The notes under the pieces: generated by a model
Seen by the model: the letters and a program-made list of their open reading frames with translations, nothing else
What the model was told of the DNA's origin: nothing
Databases searched by the model: none
Program-made: the position numbers and the translations under genes
In this document: positions 52,946 through 61,320 of the stretch, piece by piece
Position numbering within the stretch: the stretch's first letter is position 1
Layout of the letters: each line of letters opens with the position of its first letter
DNA from: Achromobacter deleyi
GTDB taxonomy: Bacteria; Pseudomonadota; Gammaproteobacteria; Burkholderiales; Burkholderiaceae_B
NCBI RefSeq assembly: GCF_016127315.1
Contig: NZ_CP065997.1
Coordinates: 1,860,001-1,924,000, forward strand
Length of the DNA stretch: 64,000 nucleotides
Direction of reading: 5' to 3'

Positions 52946-53031
52946 CGCTGGCGGGCGGCCACGGGGCCGCGGTCTTGAGCATGTCACATGCCGCGGGCTA
53001 AATCGCGCTATTGCCCACTTCCGGCCCCATC

Positions 53032-54072
53032 ATGCGCATCGTCCTGGTTACGGATGCCTGGCATCCGCAAGTCAACGGCGTCGTCCGCACCTGGACGACC
53101 ATGCAGCAGATCCTCACCGAATGGGGCCACGAACTGATCGTGGTGAATCCCCAGGGCAGCCGCACCGTGCCGGCCCCGTCCGAGCCCGACCTGCGCCTGT
53201 GCCTGCAGCCGGGCCGGCAACTGCGCCGCATCCTCGGCGACATCGTGCCCGACGCCCTGCATATCGCCACCGAAGGCCCGCTGGGCCTGGCGGCGCGGCG
53301 CATGGCGCTGTCGCGCGGCTGGCGCTTCACCACCTCGTTCCACACCATGTTCCCCGACTACCTGCAGGCGCGCATGGGCATTCCCGCGGCGTTGCCGTGG
53401 CGCTTCCTGCGCTGGTTCCACCGGCCGTCGCAATGCGTGCTGGTGCCGACGCCAACGGTGCGCGACATCCTGGTGCGGCGCGAGTTCGCCAACCTGCGGG
53501 TCTGGTCGCGCGGGGTCGATCCGCGCAAGTTCCAGCCCACCCCCGGCCAGGCGTTCCACGACTTGCCGCGCCCGGTCTTGCTGTCGGTCGGCCGCGTGGC
53601 GCGCGAGAAGAACCTGGATGCCTTCCTGTCGCTGGACCTGCCCGGCAGCAAGGTGGTGGTCGGCGCCGGTCCCGATGAAGCGCGGCTGAAAAAGCGCTTT
53701 CCCGGGGCCGTGTTCCTCGGCATGCAGAACGATGACGCCTTGCCGGCCTTCTACAGCGCGGCCGACGTGTTCGTCTTTCCCAGCCTGACGGATACGTTTG
53801 GTCTGGTAATGCTGGAGGCCATGGCCTGCGGCACGCCGGTGGCCGCATTCCGCAGCGAGGCGCCGCTGGCGGTGGTGGCGCAAGGCGTCACCGGTTTCCT
53901 GGACGAGGACCTGGCGCACGCCTGCCGCGCCGCGCTGACGCTGGACCGGCACGCGGTGCGCGAGCACGCGCTGACGCGCAGCTGGGATTCGGTGGCCTCG
54001 GACCTGCTGGCATCGCTGGTGCCGCTGACGCCGGGCACGGAACTGGCCAGACCGCTGATCCAGGCGGGCTGA
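53032..54072 (+). CDS. GT4-family glycosyltransferase (mannosyltransferase-like)
   Basis: A 346-aa enzyme with GT-B fold. ATG 53032 opens MRIVLVTDAWHPQVNGVVRT, the start of the MgtA/GtfA mannosyltransferase group. TSFHTMFPDYLQAR near 110, SRGVDPRKFQP near 160, SVGRVAREKNLDAFL near 188 and DTFGLVMLEAMACGTPV near 255 with the EX7E donor site are visible. Likely donor is GDP-mannose or a UDP-sugar, acceptor a membrane lipid. A longer start at 53011 adds seven residues not typical of the family. Confidence 0.88.
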   Translation: MRIVLVTDAWHPQVNGVVRTWTTMQQILTEWGHELIVVNPQGSRTVPAPSEPDLRLCLQPGRQLRRILGDIVPDALHIATEGPLGLAARRMALSRGWRFTTSFHTMFPDYLQARMGIPAALPWRFLRWFHRPSQCVLVPTPTVRDILVRREFANLRVWSRGVDPRKFQPTPGQAFHDLPRPVLLSVGRVAREKNLDAFLSLDLPGSKVVVGAGPDEARLKKRFPGAVFLGMQNDDALPAFYSAADVFVFPSLTDTFGLVMLEAMACGTPVAAFRSEAPLAVVAQGVTGFLDEDLAHACRAALTLDRHAVREHALTRSWDSVASDLLASLVPLTPGTELARPLIQAG

Positions 54073-54159
54073 GCCGCATTCGGGGACGGGCGGCCCACGG
54101 TCGTTCCCGCCCGCCGGGCATTCCCCCGGGCAGGCCAAACCGGTACAATGCTCGGCAAT

Positions 54160-54304
54160 CCTGAGGAGCGTTGCGACGACCCTGCGGTTCCCGTCATGGA
54201 CCATGCCCTGGCCCATGACCCGCGGAACCCGGTTCGCCAGGCTCAGGAATCCTTGTTCAAACGTCGCGCCATGCGCGGCGTTACAGCAACGGCGCTCACC
54301 TTTG
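54160..54304 (+). ncRNA. S-adenosylhomocysteine (SAH) riboswitch
   Basis: The stretch upstream of ahcY carries the three conserved blocks of the SAH riboswitch in order: TGAGGAGCGTTGCGAC (54163-54178), CCAGGCTCAGGAA (54238-54250) and AACGGCGCTCACCTTT (54289-54304). GAGCG of the first can pair with CGCTC of the last, and GAG with CTC of the middle block, giving the known pseudoknot layout. The riboswitch turns on ahcY when SAH accumulates. The ahcY ATG lies about 100 bases downstream. Confidence 0.9.
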
Positions 54305-54405
54305 TCGCGTATGGCGGAAAAGGCGAGCACTCGATTGTCGTGGTGGTTTCGCGTTGTCCGGCCGTATCGTGCGCCGTTCGTTTTTCACGTGGAGCCTACA
54401 ACACC

Positions 54406-55824
54406 ATGAACGCTGTAACCGATAAATCCTTCTCCGACTACCTCGTCGCCGACATGTCGCTGGCCGGCTGGGGCCGCCGCGAGCTGGCCATCGCCGAAAC
54501 CGAAATGCCCGGCCTGATGGCCATTCGCGAAGAGTTCGCCGCCAAGCAGCCGCTCAAGGGCGCCCGCATCGCCGGCAGCCTGCACATGACCATCCAGACC
54601 GGCGTGCTGATCGAAACGCTGGTGGCCCTGGGCGCCGAAGTGCGCTGGGCCTCGTGCAACATCTTCTCCACGCAGGACCACGCCGCCGCCGCCATCGCCG
54701 CGTCCGGCACGCCGGTCTTCGCCGTCAAGGGCGAAACGCTGGAAGAGTACTGGCAGTACACCCACAAGATCTTCGAATGGCCCAATGGCCAGAACGCCAA
54801 CATGATCCTCGACGATGGCGGCGACGCCACGTTGATGCTGCACCTGGGCACCAAGGCCGAGAAGGACATCTCGGTGCTGGCCAACCCCGGCAGCGAAGAA
54901 GAGCGCGTGCTGTACGCCGCCATCAAGAAAACGCTCGAGCGTGATCCGAAGTGGTACTCGACCCGCCTCGCCCTGATCAAAGGCGTGACCGAGGAAACCA
55001 CCACCGGCGTGCACCGCCTGTACCAGATGTCGCAGAAGGGCGAGCTGGCCTTCGCCGCCATCAACGTCAACGACTCGGTCACCAAGTCCAAGTTCGACAA
55101 CCTGTACGGCTGCCGCGAATCGCTGGTCGACGGCATCAAGCGCGCCACCGACGTGATGGTCGCCGGCAAGATCGCCGTGGTCGCCGGCTACGGCGACGTG
55201 GGCAAGGGTTGCGCCCAGGCGCTGGTCGCCCTGCGCGCCCAGGTGTGGGTCACCGAAATCGACCCGATCTGCGCCCTGCAGGCTGCCATGGAAGGCTTCA
55301 AGGTCGTGACCATGGAAGAAGCCGCCGCCCACGGCGACATCTTCGTCACCGCCACCGGCAACTTCCACGTCATCACGCGTGACCACATGAACGCCATGAA
55401 GGACCAGGCGATCGTCTGCAACATCGGCCACTTCGACAACGAAATCGACGTCGCCGGCCTGGCCGACTGCACGTGGGAAGAGATCAAGCCGCAAGTCGAC
55501 CACGTCATTTTCCCGGACGGCAAGCGCATCATCCTGCTGGCCCAGGGCCGCCTGGTGAACCTGGGTTGCGCCACCGGCCACCCCTCGTTCGTGATGTCGT
55601 CGTCGTTCGCCAACCAGACCATCGCCCAGATCGAACTGTTCACGCGCAACGAAGCCTACAAGTCGGGCGAAGTCTACGTGCTGCCCAAGCACCTGGACGA
55701 GAAGGTCGCGCGTCTGCACCTGAAGAAGCTGGGTGTGAACCTGACCACGCTGCGCAAGGACCAGGCCGACTACATCAGCGTGCCGGTCGAAGGCCCTTAC
55801 AAGCCGAATCACTACCGCTACTGA
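54406..55824 (+). CDS. ahcY: Adenosylhomocysteinase
   Basis: Hydrolyses SAH to adenosine and homocysteine. The start at 54406 ([26 protein letters not shown]) gives 472 aa; the longer open frame runs through the riboswitch. [16 protein letters not shown] near 85-100, the NAD motif [16 protein letters not shown] near 265, and the C-terminal KPNHYRY that closes the NAD site are canonical. A ribosome site GGAG lies 14 bases upstream. It starts the ahcY-yvlD-metF group. Confidence 0.97.
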   Translation: MNAVTDKSFSDYLVADMSLAGWGRRELAIAETEMPGLMAIREEFAAKQPLKGARIAGSLHMTIQTGVLIETLVALGAEVRWASCNIFSTQDHAAAAIAASGTPVFAVKGETLEEYWQYTHKIFEWPNGQNANMILDDGGDATLMLHLGTKAEKDISVLANPGSEEERVLYAAIKKTLERDPKWYSTRLALIKGVTEETTTGVHRLYQMSQKGELAFAAINVNDSVTKSKFDNLYGCRESLVDGIKRATDVMVAGKIAVVAGYGDVGKGCAQALVALRAQVWVTEIDPICALQAAMEGFKVVTMEEAAAHGDIFVTATGNFHVITRDHMNAMKDQAIVCNIGHFDNEIDVAGLADCTWEEIKPQVDHVIFPDGKRIILLAQGRLVNLGCATGHPSFVMSSSFANQTIAQIELFTRNEAYKSGEVYVLPKHLDEKVARLHLKKLGVNLTTLRKDQADYISVPVEGPYKPNHYRY

Positions 55825-55943
55825 TGCTTGTAGCAAAATAGGGAAGTACCGCGCCATGTCGGCGCGGGCTTTCCGGTCCGCGGGGTTCCCCCGCATCGCC
55901 TGGCGATGACGGGGCCGCGGAGCGTCAATACTGGAGGTCGAAC

Positions 55944-56279
55944 ATGGCATTGATACTCGTCTGGATCCTGAACGCGGTGGCCCTGCTGGTGGTGGCCTAC
56001 CTGCTGCCCGGCATCACCGTGGCCAGCTTCGGGTCGGCGCTCATCGCCGCGCTGGTGCTGGGTCTGGTCAACATGCTGGTCAAGCCGGTGCTGGTGTTGC
56101 TGACGCTGCCCATCACGATCGTCACGCTGGGTCTCTTCCTCATCGTCATCAACGCCTTGTTGTTCTGGTTCGTCGGCTCCGTGCTGAAGGGCTTCCAGGT
56201 CAACGGGTTCTGGTGGGCCGTGGGCGGTGCGATCCTGTACAGCATCATTTCGGGCCTGCTGACCAAACTGATCCCCTGA
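55944..56279 (+). CDS. YvlD-type four-helix membrane protein (phage holin family IV-like)
   Basis: A 111-aa integral membrane protein with four hydrophobic segments (VWILNAVALLVVAYLLPGI, ALIAALVLGLVNMLV, TLPITIVTLGLFLIVINALLFWFVG, WWAVGGAILYSIISGLL). It belongs to PF04020. Despite the holin name there is no phage context. It stands between ahcY and metF; a GGAGG site precedes its ATG. Function unknown. Confidence 0.88.
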   Translation: MALILVWILNAVALLVVAYLLPGITVASFGSALIAALVLGLVNMLVKPVLVLLTLPITIVTLGLFLIVINALLFWFVGSVLKGFQVNGFWWAVGGAILYSIISGLLTKLIP

Positions 56280-56284
56280 ATTCC

Positions 56285-56372
56285 CACCCCCGAGCGCTAC
56301 GCGCTCCCCCTCAAGGGGGCGTGCCAGCGGACCGGCAAAGCCGGCTCCGCGGCACCCCGAGGGGGCGCGCCT
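56285..56372. repeat. REP-like palindromic intergenic element
   Basis: Between yvlD and metF lie nested palindromes: GAGCGCTACGCGCTC, CCCCCTCAAGGGGGCG, and a stretch GCCGGCTCCGCGGC ending CCCCGAGGGGGCG. C/G runs of this design recur in Burkholderiales intergenic regions from memory; whether other copies exist in this genome cannot be seen here. Confidence 0.5.
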
Positions 56373-56414
56373 GTTTCATGCGATGCGCGTAGCGCTATGG
56401 ATAACTGATCCGAT

Positions 56415-57257
56415 ATGTCCGACTCGACTTCCCCAGCATTTAGCCTGGAATTCTTCCCGCCGCGCGATCTCGCCGGCCAGGAACGGCTGGTCCGCGCGGC
56501 CAAGCAGATGCTGGCGATCCAGCCCAAGTACGTCAGCGTGACCTTCGGCGCGGGCGGCTCCACCCGCGCCGGCACGGCCGATGCCGTGCGCACGCTGCGC
56601 AACCTGGGCTGCGATGCCGCGCCGCACCTGTCGTGCGTCGGCGCCTCGCGCCAGGACCTGCGCGATATCCTGCAGACGTACAAGAACGAAGGCGTGCGGC
56701 GCGTGGTCGCCCTGCGCGGCGACCTGCCCTCGGGCATGGGCGGCGACGCCGGCGAGCTGCGCTACGCCAACGAACTGGTCTCCTTCATCCGCGAGGAAAC
56801 GGGCGACTGGTTCCACATCGAAGTGGCGGCCTACCCCGAAATGCACCCGCAGGCGGCCAGCGTGTCGGCCGACATGGATCATTTCGTGGCCAAGGTGAAA
56901 GCCGGCGCCGATGCCGCCATCACCCAGTACTTCTTCAACGCCGATGCCTACTTCGACTTCGTCGACCGGGCCCAGGCCAAGGGCGTGCGGGTGCCGATCG
57001 TGCCGGGCATCATGCCGATCACGAACCACTCCCAGCTGCTGCGCTTCTCGGAAATGTGCGGCGCCGAAGTGCCGCGCTGGATCCGCCTGCGCCTGGCGGA
57101 ACTGGGCGACGACAAGGCCTCGATCCGCGCCTTCGGCGTGGACGTGATCACCGAGCTGTGCCAGAACCTGCTGGACAACGGCGCGCCGGGCCTGCATTTC
57201 TACACGCTCAACCACGCGGAAGCGCCGTTGGCGGTGTGGAAGGAACTGAGCGTGTGA
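56415..57257 (+). CDS. metF: 5,10-methylenetetrahydrofolate reductase
   Basis: Flavoenzyme that supplies methyltetrahydrofolate for methionine synthesis. The protein is 280 aa. FSLEFFPPRD near 9-18 holds the catalytic Glu, SVTFGAGGSTRAGT near 42 is the substrate loop, ALRGDLPSGMG near 98 the FAD loop, and GIMPITNHSQLLRFSEMCG near 200 the conserved C-terminal block. It closes the SAM cycle set with ahcY and is followed by a strong terminator. Confidence 0.95.
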   Translation: MSDSTSPAFSLEFFPPRDLAGQERLVRAAKQMLAIQPKYVSVTFGAGGSTRAGTADAVRTLRNLGCDAAPHLSCVGASRQDLRDILQTYKNEGVRRVVALRGDLPSGMGGDAGELRYANELVSFIREETGDWFHIEVAAYPEMHPQAASVSADMDHFVAKVKAGADAAITQYFFNADAYFDFVDRAQAKGVRVPIVPGIMPITNHSQLLRFSEMCGAEVPRWIRLRLAELGDDKASIRAFGVDVITELCQNLLDNGAPGLHFYTLNHAEAPLAVWKELSV

Positions 57258-57287
57258 TGCTCGCGCCGCGCACCGTGCGGCAACGGA

Positions 57288-57317
57288 AAGGCCGGCATGC
57301 ATGCCGGCCTTTTTTTA
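57288..57317 (+). terminator. Intrinsic terminator of metF
   Basis: AAAGGCCGGCATG pairs perfectly with CATGCCGGCCTTT and is followed by TTTT. It ends the ahcY-metF transcript. Confidence 0.9.
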
Positions 57318-57420
57318 TGTCGTCACGGTCATCTCACGGCGCTGCCGTCAGGCGCGTCTTGCCGGCCCGGCGGGTCGGCGAGATGGCGCCGTCATCCGTC
57401 GATGGCGCGAGTCCGGCGGG

Positions 57421-58419
57421 TCAGTCCGCGTACACCCCGGCCTTGCGGATGATCGGCCCCCACTTGTCCACCTCCGATTGCAGCCAGCTTTGCAGGCCGG
57501 CCGGCGTCTGCTTGGACTCGGGCACGATCTCGGCGCCCAGCTCGGCCATCTTCTGGCTGAAGGCGGGGTCCTTGAGCGCCGCGCGCAGGGCCTCGTTGAA
57601 CTTCGCCACCACCTCCGGCGGCGTGCCCTTGGGCGCGTACACGCCGTGCCAGACTTTGACCTCGAAGCCCTTCAGTCCGCTTTCCTGCAGCGTCGGCGCA
57701 TCGGGCAGCGTCTTGATGCGGTCCAGCGTGGTGACGCCATAGAGCTTCACGCGCTGCGCCTTGATATGCGGAATGGTCTGGGTGGTCTGGTCGCACAGCA
57801 CATCCACCTGGCCGCCCAGCAGCGCGGTCAGCGCGGGCGCGGTGCCGGCGTACGGAATGGTCGTGAATTGCGTGCCCAGCGCCTCCTGCAGCAGCATGCC
57901 GCACAGTTGCGACACCGCGCCCAGCCCGGCGTTGGCCAGGTTGATCTTGTTGCCGTTGGCGCGCGCGTACTTGATGAACTCGACCATATCGCCCGGCGGC
58001 AGGTCCTTGCGGCCCAGCAGCGTCATGGGCACGTCGGCCACCTGGCCGACATAGGCGAAATCGGTCAGCGGATTGAACGGCAGCTTGCGGTACAGCGCCG
58101 GCGCCGTGGCCATGCCGTTGTGGTGGATCAGGAAGGTATAGCCGTCGGGCGCGGCGCGCGCCACGTGCGTGGCCGCCAGCGTGCCGCCCGCGCCGGGACG
58201 GTTCTCGACCACGATGCTCTGGCCCAGGGTCTTCGACATGGCGGCGCCCAGGCTGCGGGCCACGACGTCGGTGGGGCCGCCCGCCGCGAACGGCACGACC
58301 AGCGAAATAGGGTGGTTGGGATAGTTGCTCTGGGCCATGGCGGAACCGCCGGCCAGGCAGCCCAGGGCCAGCAGCGGCCCGGCCAGGCGCCTCCAGGCGC
58401 GCGGGGAAATAGGGGTCAT
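57421..58419 (-). CDS. Bug/TctC-family periplasmic solute receptor, second copy
   Basis: A 332-aa receptor with signal peptide (LAGPLLALGCLAGGSAMAQ) and the Bug signatures ISLVVPFAAGGPTDVVARSLG near 40 and VENRPGAGGTLAATHVARAAPDGYTF near 78. It has no enzyme or transporter neighbours in the window, as is common for orphan bug genes in Alcaligenaceae. Ligand unknown; family members bind carboxylic acids or amino acids. Confidence 0.9.
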   Translation of the reverse strand: MTPISPRAWRRLAGPLLALGCLAGGSAMAQSNYPNHPISLVVPFAAGGPTDVVARSLGAAMSKTLGQSIVVENRPGAGGTLAATHVARAAPDGYTFLIHHNGMATAPALYRKLPFNPLTDFAYVGQVADVPMTLLGRKDLPPGDMVEFIKYARANGNKINLANAGLGAVSQLCGMLLQEALGTQFTTIPYAGTAPALTALLGGQVDVLCDQTTQTIPHIKAQRVKLYGVTTLDRIKTLPDAPTLQESGLKGFEVKVWHGVYAPKGTPPEVVAKFNEALRAALKDPAFSQKMAELGAEIVPESKQTPAGLQSWLQSEVDKWGPIIRKAGVYAD

Positions 58420-58467
58420 GTCTCGTCCTTATGGGTGTTATCGCAACCCGCAAGGCAAGGCATGGCG

Positions 58468-58553
58468 GGCTGGCGCCAGTGTGGCGCGCCAGCCGGGAGA
58501 TGAGAATTTGCGGTTTTACAAGCCGGGTTTAGGGAAGCGGAAAGCCGGGTTTA
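58468..58553. repeat. Hairpin and 12-bp direct repeat between the bug gene and DUF3800
   Basis: GGCTGGCGCC and GGCGCGCCAGCC can pair (58469-58495). Beyond it AAGCCGGGTTTA occurs at 58520-58531 and again at 58542-58553, a 22-base spacing equal to about two helical turns. Both lie upstream of the bug gene and downstream of DUF3800. A protein-binding role is only possible, not shown. Confidence 0.5.
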
Positions 58554-58583
58554 TACGGTGGGACGGGTCCTGGCCCTGCCGTG

Positions 58584-59345
58584 TCATCGGTCGAGGCGGA
58601 TCAGATCGCAGGCAGGAAGCGTCGCTTCGCGCATCCGCGCATCGAAGTACCGATGAAAGATCGCCCAGTCTTCATACTGGTCCGGGGCCGTTTCGTAGGC
58701 ATGCAACCTGCCCATCAAGCCGCAGATCCAGTCGGCGCATTGCAGCGTCTGGAACAAATGGCTTTCACCCTGGATCGGAGGCTCGATCATGGCTCTGCAT
58801 TTCTCGTTCTCGTCTTCGAACATGGCGTGGGTGCAGGCCTCCATATTGCGTTCACGCCAGAGATTGCCGGCCTGCTGTTCATCCAACATCACCAGGAACG
58901 TGGCGTTTCGCGCCCTGCAGAAGTGGTCTGCTATGCGTATCAGGCGGAGCAATTGGCGCTTGAAGAGATCGGCGGCACGGTGGGCGTGTACCTCGACCGA
59001 TTTGCATTCCCCGGCGTAGACGACATAGCCCCCCGACTTGCGTATATGGCTCAGCAATCGCCCCGTCGACACCCGCAATTCTTTGTACCTGCTCACATTC
59101 TGGACCGTGTAGAGTTGCGCGCCCTTTTTTTCCCAGCGATGGGCTGGCTGATCCTGCCGGTCCAGTTCGAATCGCAGCAGGCGGCATTTGAGCCTGTAGA
59201 AATAGATGGCGAATTCGCGAACCGCGTCGGCCGGCAGCAGGAATCCACCGAAGCCGAACACGGGGCTTGTCTTGTACTGCGCATGGTCGCGGGAAAGAAA
59301 AGGGCCGACATGGCCGAATTCATCGAGATAAACAACGTAATGCAC
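58584..59345 (-). CDS. DUF3800 domain protein
   Basis: A 253-aa protein. GTG 59345 is chosen: an AAAGGA site lies eight bases upstream and VHYVVYLDEFGHVGPF starts directly with the DUF3800 strand bearing the conserved Asp-Glu. Further acidic and His positions (VMLDEQQAGN near 165; FQTLQCADWICGLMGRL near 215, where the QCADWI block is typical) resemble an RNase H-like nuclease fold. DUF3800 proteins are often found with mobile or defence genes. The region is AT-richer than its neighbours, suggesting transfer. Activity unknown. Confidence 0.8.
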   Translation of the reverse strand: MHYVVYLDEFGHVGPFLSRDHAQYKTSPVFGFGGFLLPADAVREFAIYFYRLKCRLLRFELDRQDQPAHRWEKKGAQLYTVQNVSRYKELRVSTGRLLSHIRKSGGYVVYAGECKSVEVHAHRAADLFKRQLLRLIRIADHFCRARNATFLVMLDEQQAGNLWRERNMEACTHAMFEDENEKCRAMIEPPIQGESHLFQTLQCADWICGLMGRLHAYETAPDQYEDWAIFHRYFDARMREATLPACDLIRLDR

Positions 59346-59391
59346 GTTCCGAGTCCTTTGGCAGGGTGTCAAAGGCGCTCGCAGAAAACAC

Positions 59392-59425
59392 GAAAGCCCG
59401 CAGCAATTGCTTGCATGCGGGCTTC
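59392..59425 (-). terminator. Intrinsic terminator downstream of the Anbu gene
   Basis: On the minus strand GAAGCCCGCATGCAAGCAA... pairs back as TTGCTGCGGGCTTTC, followed by GTGTTTTCT. It lies between the Anbu gene and DUF3800 and separates their transcription. Confidence 0.75.
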
Positions 59426-59582
59426 GGAAGGTGGGCATATGAAAATTCACATGCGTTGAAAGAAGTGTAAGCCGGCCCGAGAGCGCCCGCAAGCATCATG
59501 GCGGAAAACGTCGATTGCAGGCGGGCATTTTCAAGAATGCAGGACTGGTTCTCGCGGGTCTGGCACGCAGCCGCTATGTCCC

Positions 59583-60446
59583 CTAGCTGGGCTGATCCTT
59601 CCCCGGATCCTCCGCCAGCACCTGTGGCGCGGGATACACCGCCTGCGGCACGTCCACCGGTTCGGCGCGCAGCGGCTGGTGGACGCGGCTGGCGGGGACC
59701 AGCGACGCGGGATCCTCGGGGCTGGCCCAGAGCGGGTCCGGGATTTCGGCGAACACCTGGCGCAGGCGTTCGCCCCAGGTGCCGCGGATCATGCGGAAAT
59801 ACTCGTTGTGCTCGTCGATGCTGGCGAAGTGCGTGACGCGCAGCGCGTTGGTGTCGTACACCAGCAGATCCAGCGGCAGGCCGACCGAGATGTTCGAGCG
59901 CAGCGTCGAATCCATCGAGATCAGCGCGCACTTGGCGGCCTCGTCCAGCGAGGTGTCGGGGCGCAGCACGCGGTCCAGGATGGGCTTGCCGTACTTGGCC
60001 TCGCCGATCTGGAAGTACGGGCATTCGGAGCCAGCCTCAATGAAGTTGCCGGCCGAATACACCTGGAACAGGCGGCAGCGCTCGGCGCCGATCTGGCCGC
60101 CGAAGATCAGGCTGACGTTGAAGTCCACGCCCTGTTCGTGCAGGGCCTCGGCCTCGCGGTGGTAGACCGCGCGCACCGCGGCGCCGACCCGGCGGGTGGC
60201 CTCGAACATGTCGGGCGCGTTCCAGACGGTTTCGCCGCCCTCGTCGTGCTGGCGCGCCAGCGCGTTCAGCACGGCCTGGCTGACGGCCAGGTTGCCGGAC
60301 GTCATCAGCACCATCATGCGTTCGCCCGGACGCTCGAAGACGGTCATCTTGCGGAACACGCTGATCTGGTCGACCCCCGCGTTGGTGCGGGAGTCGGACA
60401 GGAACACCAGGCCGGAATCGAGGCGGGCTGCAACGCAGTAGGTCAT
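59583..60446 (-). CDS. Anbu, ancestral-type bacterial proteasome peptidase
   Basis: A 287-aa Ntn-hydrolase fold protein (COG3484). The start MTYCVAARLDSGLVFLSDSRTNAGVDQISVFRKM is the Anbu signature: Thr2 becomes the N-terminal nucleophile after Met removal, Asp and Lys33-equivalent (FRKM) complete the site. MVLMTSGNLAVSQAVL near 45 is conserved. It is distinct from HslV at 29764. It is the last gene of a four-gene cluster (ATP-grasp, alpha-E, transglutaminase, Anbu). The C-terminal 40 residues are Pro-rich. No classical Shine-Dalgarno is seen. Confidence 0.9.
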   Translation of the reverse strand: MTYCVAARLDSGLVFLSDSRTNAGVDQISVFRKMTVFERPGERMMVLMTSGNLAVSQAVLNALARQHDEGGETVWNAPDMFEATRRVGAAVRAVYHREAEALHEQGVDFNVSLIFGGQIGAERCRLFQVYSAGNFIEAGSECPYFQIGEAKYGKPILDRVLRPDTSLDEAAKCALISMDSTLRSNISVGLPLDLLVYDTNALRVTHFASIDEHNEYFRMIRGTWGERLRQVFAEIPDPLWASPEDPASLVPASRVHQPLRAEPVDVPQAVYPAPQVLAEDPGKDQPS

Positions 60447-60493
60447 GATCTAAAAAAAGGAGAAACCACGCCGCCATTGTATTGCGGCGTGGC
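60447..60493 (-). terminator. Terminator-like hairpin between transglutaminase and Anbu genes
   Basis: On the minus strand CCACGCCGC pairs with GCGGCGTGG (60466-60492) and is followed by TTTCTCCTTTTTT, ending about ten bases before the Anbu ATG. It would stop or attenuate transcription entering the Anbu gene from the rest of the cluster. Confidence 0.7.
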
Positions 60494-60503
60494 CGGGCGG
60501 GGT

Positions 60504-61307
60504 TTATTGCTGCGAGGCGGTCTGGACCTGCACGCTGATCTCCATGGATTCATCGCCGCCGCCGGTGCGCACGCCGCGTACCGGCGAGGCCGAGTCGTAG
60601 TCGCGTCCCACCGCCAGGCGGCAGTGGCAATCCGACGCGAATTGGCGATTGGTGATGTCCACGCTGGTCCAGCCGACGCCGGGCAGCCAGACGTCGGCCC
60701 AGGCGTGGCTGGCGGCGTGTTCGGCGGTCGTGTACAGGTAGCCGCTGACATAGCGGGCCGGCACGCCCAGGCCGCGCACGCAGGCCAGGAACAGGTGGGC
60801 ATGGTCCTGGCAAACGCCATGGCCCAGCGCCAGCACCTGGCCGGCGGCGGTGGTGACGTCGGTGGTGCCGGGTTCGTAGGCCACCCGGTCGCAGATGGCG
60901 CTGGCCAGCGTCAGCACGTCGGCGGGGGCGTTCAGGCCGGCCGGCAGCACGTCGCGGGCGAAGGACTGGATGGTGTCGTCGGCCAGCGTCAGCGGCGTCT
61001 GCACGCAGTAGGCGTGCACCGGCAGGCGGCTGTCCTCGCCGCCCAGCGCGCCCTGCGCGAGCGAGCCGACCAGCACCTGCCCGACCACGCGCAGCTCGAT
61101 CTCGGTGTGCGGACGGTTCAGCGTCAGCGTGTGGGTGATGTTGCCGTAGGCGTCCACCTGCTGCTCGAGCGCACCAGGCGCCTCGATGTGCCAGCGCAGC
61201 ACGCGCTGGTGCTCGTCGTCGCGCGGCGTCAGCCGCAAGGTCTGGATGCTGTAGGTGACGGGTGCCGTGTAGCGGTAGTGCGTGACGTGCGTGATGATCT
61301 GTTTCAT
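60504..61307 (-). CDS. Transglutaminase-like (bacterial N-terminal type) protein
   Basis: A 267-aa protein with the bacterial transglutaminase N-terminal beta domain (IITHVTHYRYTAPVTYSIQTLRLTPRDDEHQ) and the catalytic core with Cys in GHGVCQDHAHLFLACVRGLGVPARYVSGYL near 165, His in SHAWADVWLPGVGW near 205 and Asp in DITNRQF. It probably hydrolyses or forms amide bonds; the substrate is unknown. It is the constant partner of Anbu-type loci. Confidence 0.9.
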   Translation of the reverse strand: MKQIITHVTHYRYTAPVTYSIQTLRLTPRDDEHQRVLRWHIEAPGALEQQVDAYGNITHTLTLNRPHTEIELRVVGQVLVGSLAQGALGGEDSRLPVHAYCVQTPLTLADDTIQSFARDVLPAGLNAPADVLTLASAICDRVAYEPGTTDVTTAAGQVLALGHGVCQDHAHLFLACVRGLGVPARYVSGYLYTTAEHAASHAWADVWLPGVGWTSVDITNRQFASDCHCRLAVGRDYDSASPVRGVRTGGGDESMEISVQVQTASQQ

Positions 61308-61320
61308 GCCTGTCTCCTTG

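Noticed and set aside
55944-56279. Phage holin as evidence of a prophage
   Set aside because: The family name is misleading; it is a chromosomal four-helix protein among methionine-cycle genes, with no phage genes around.
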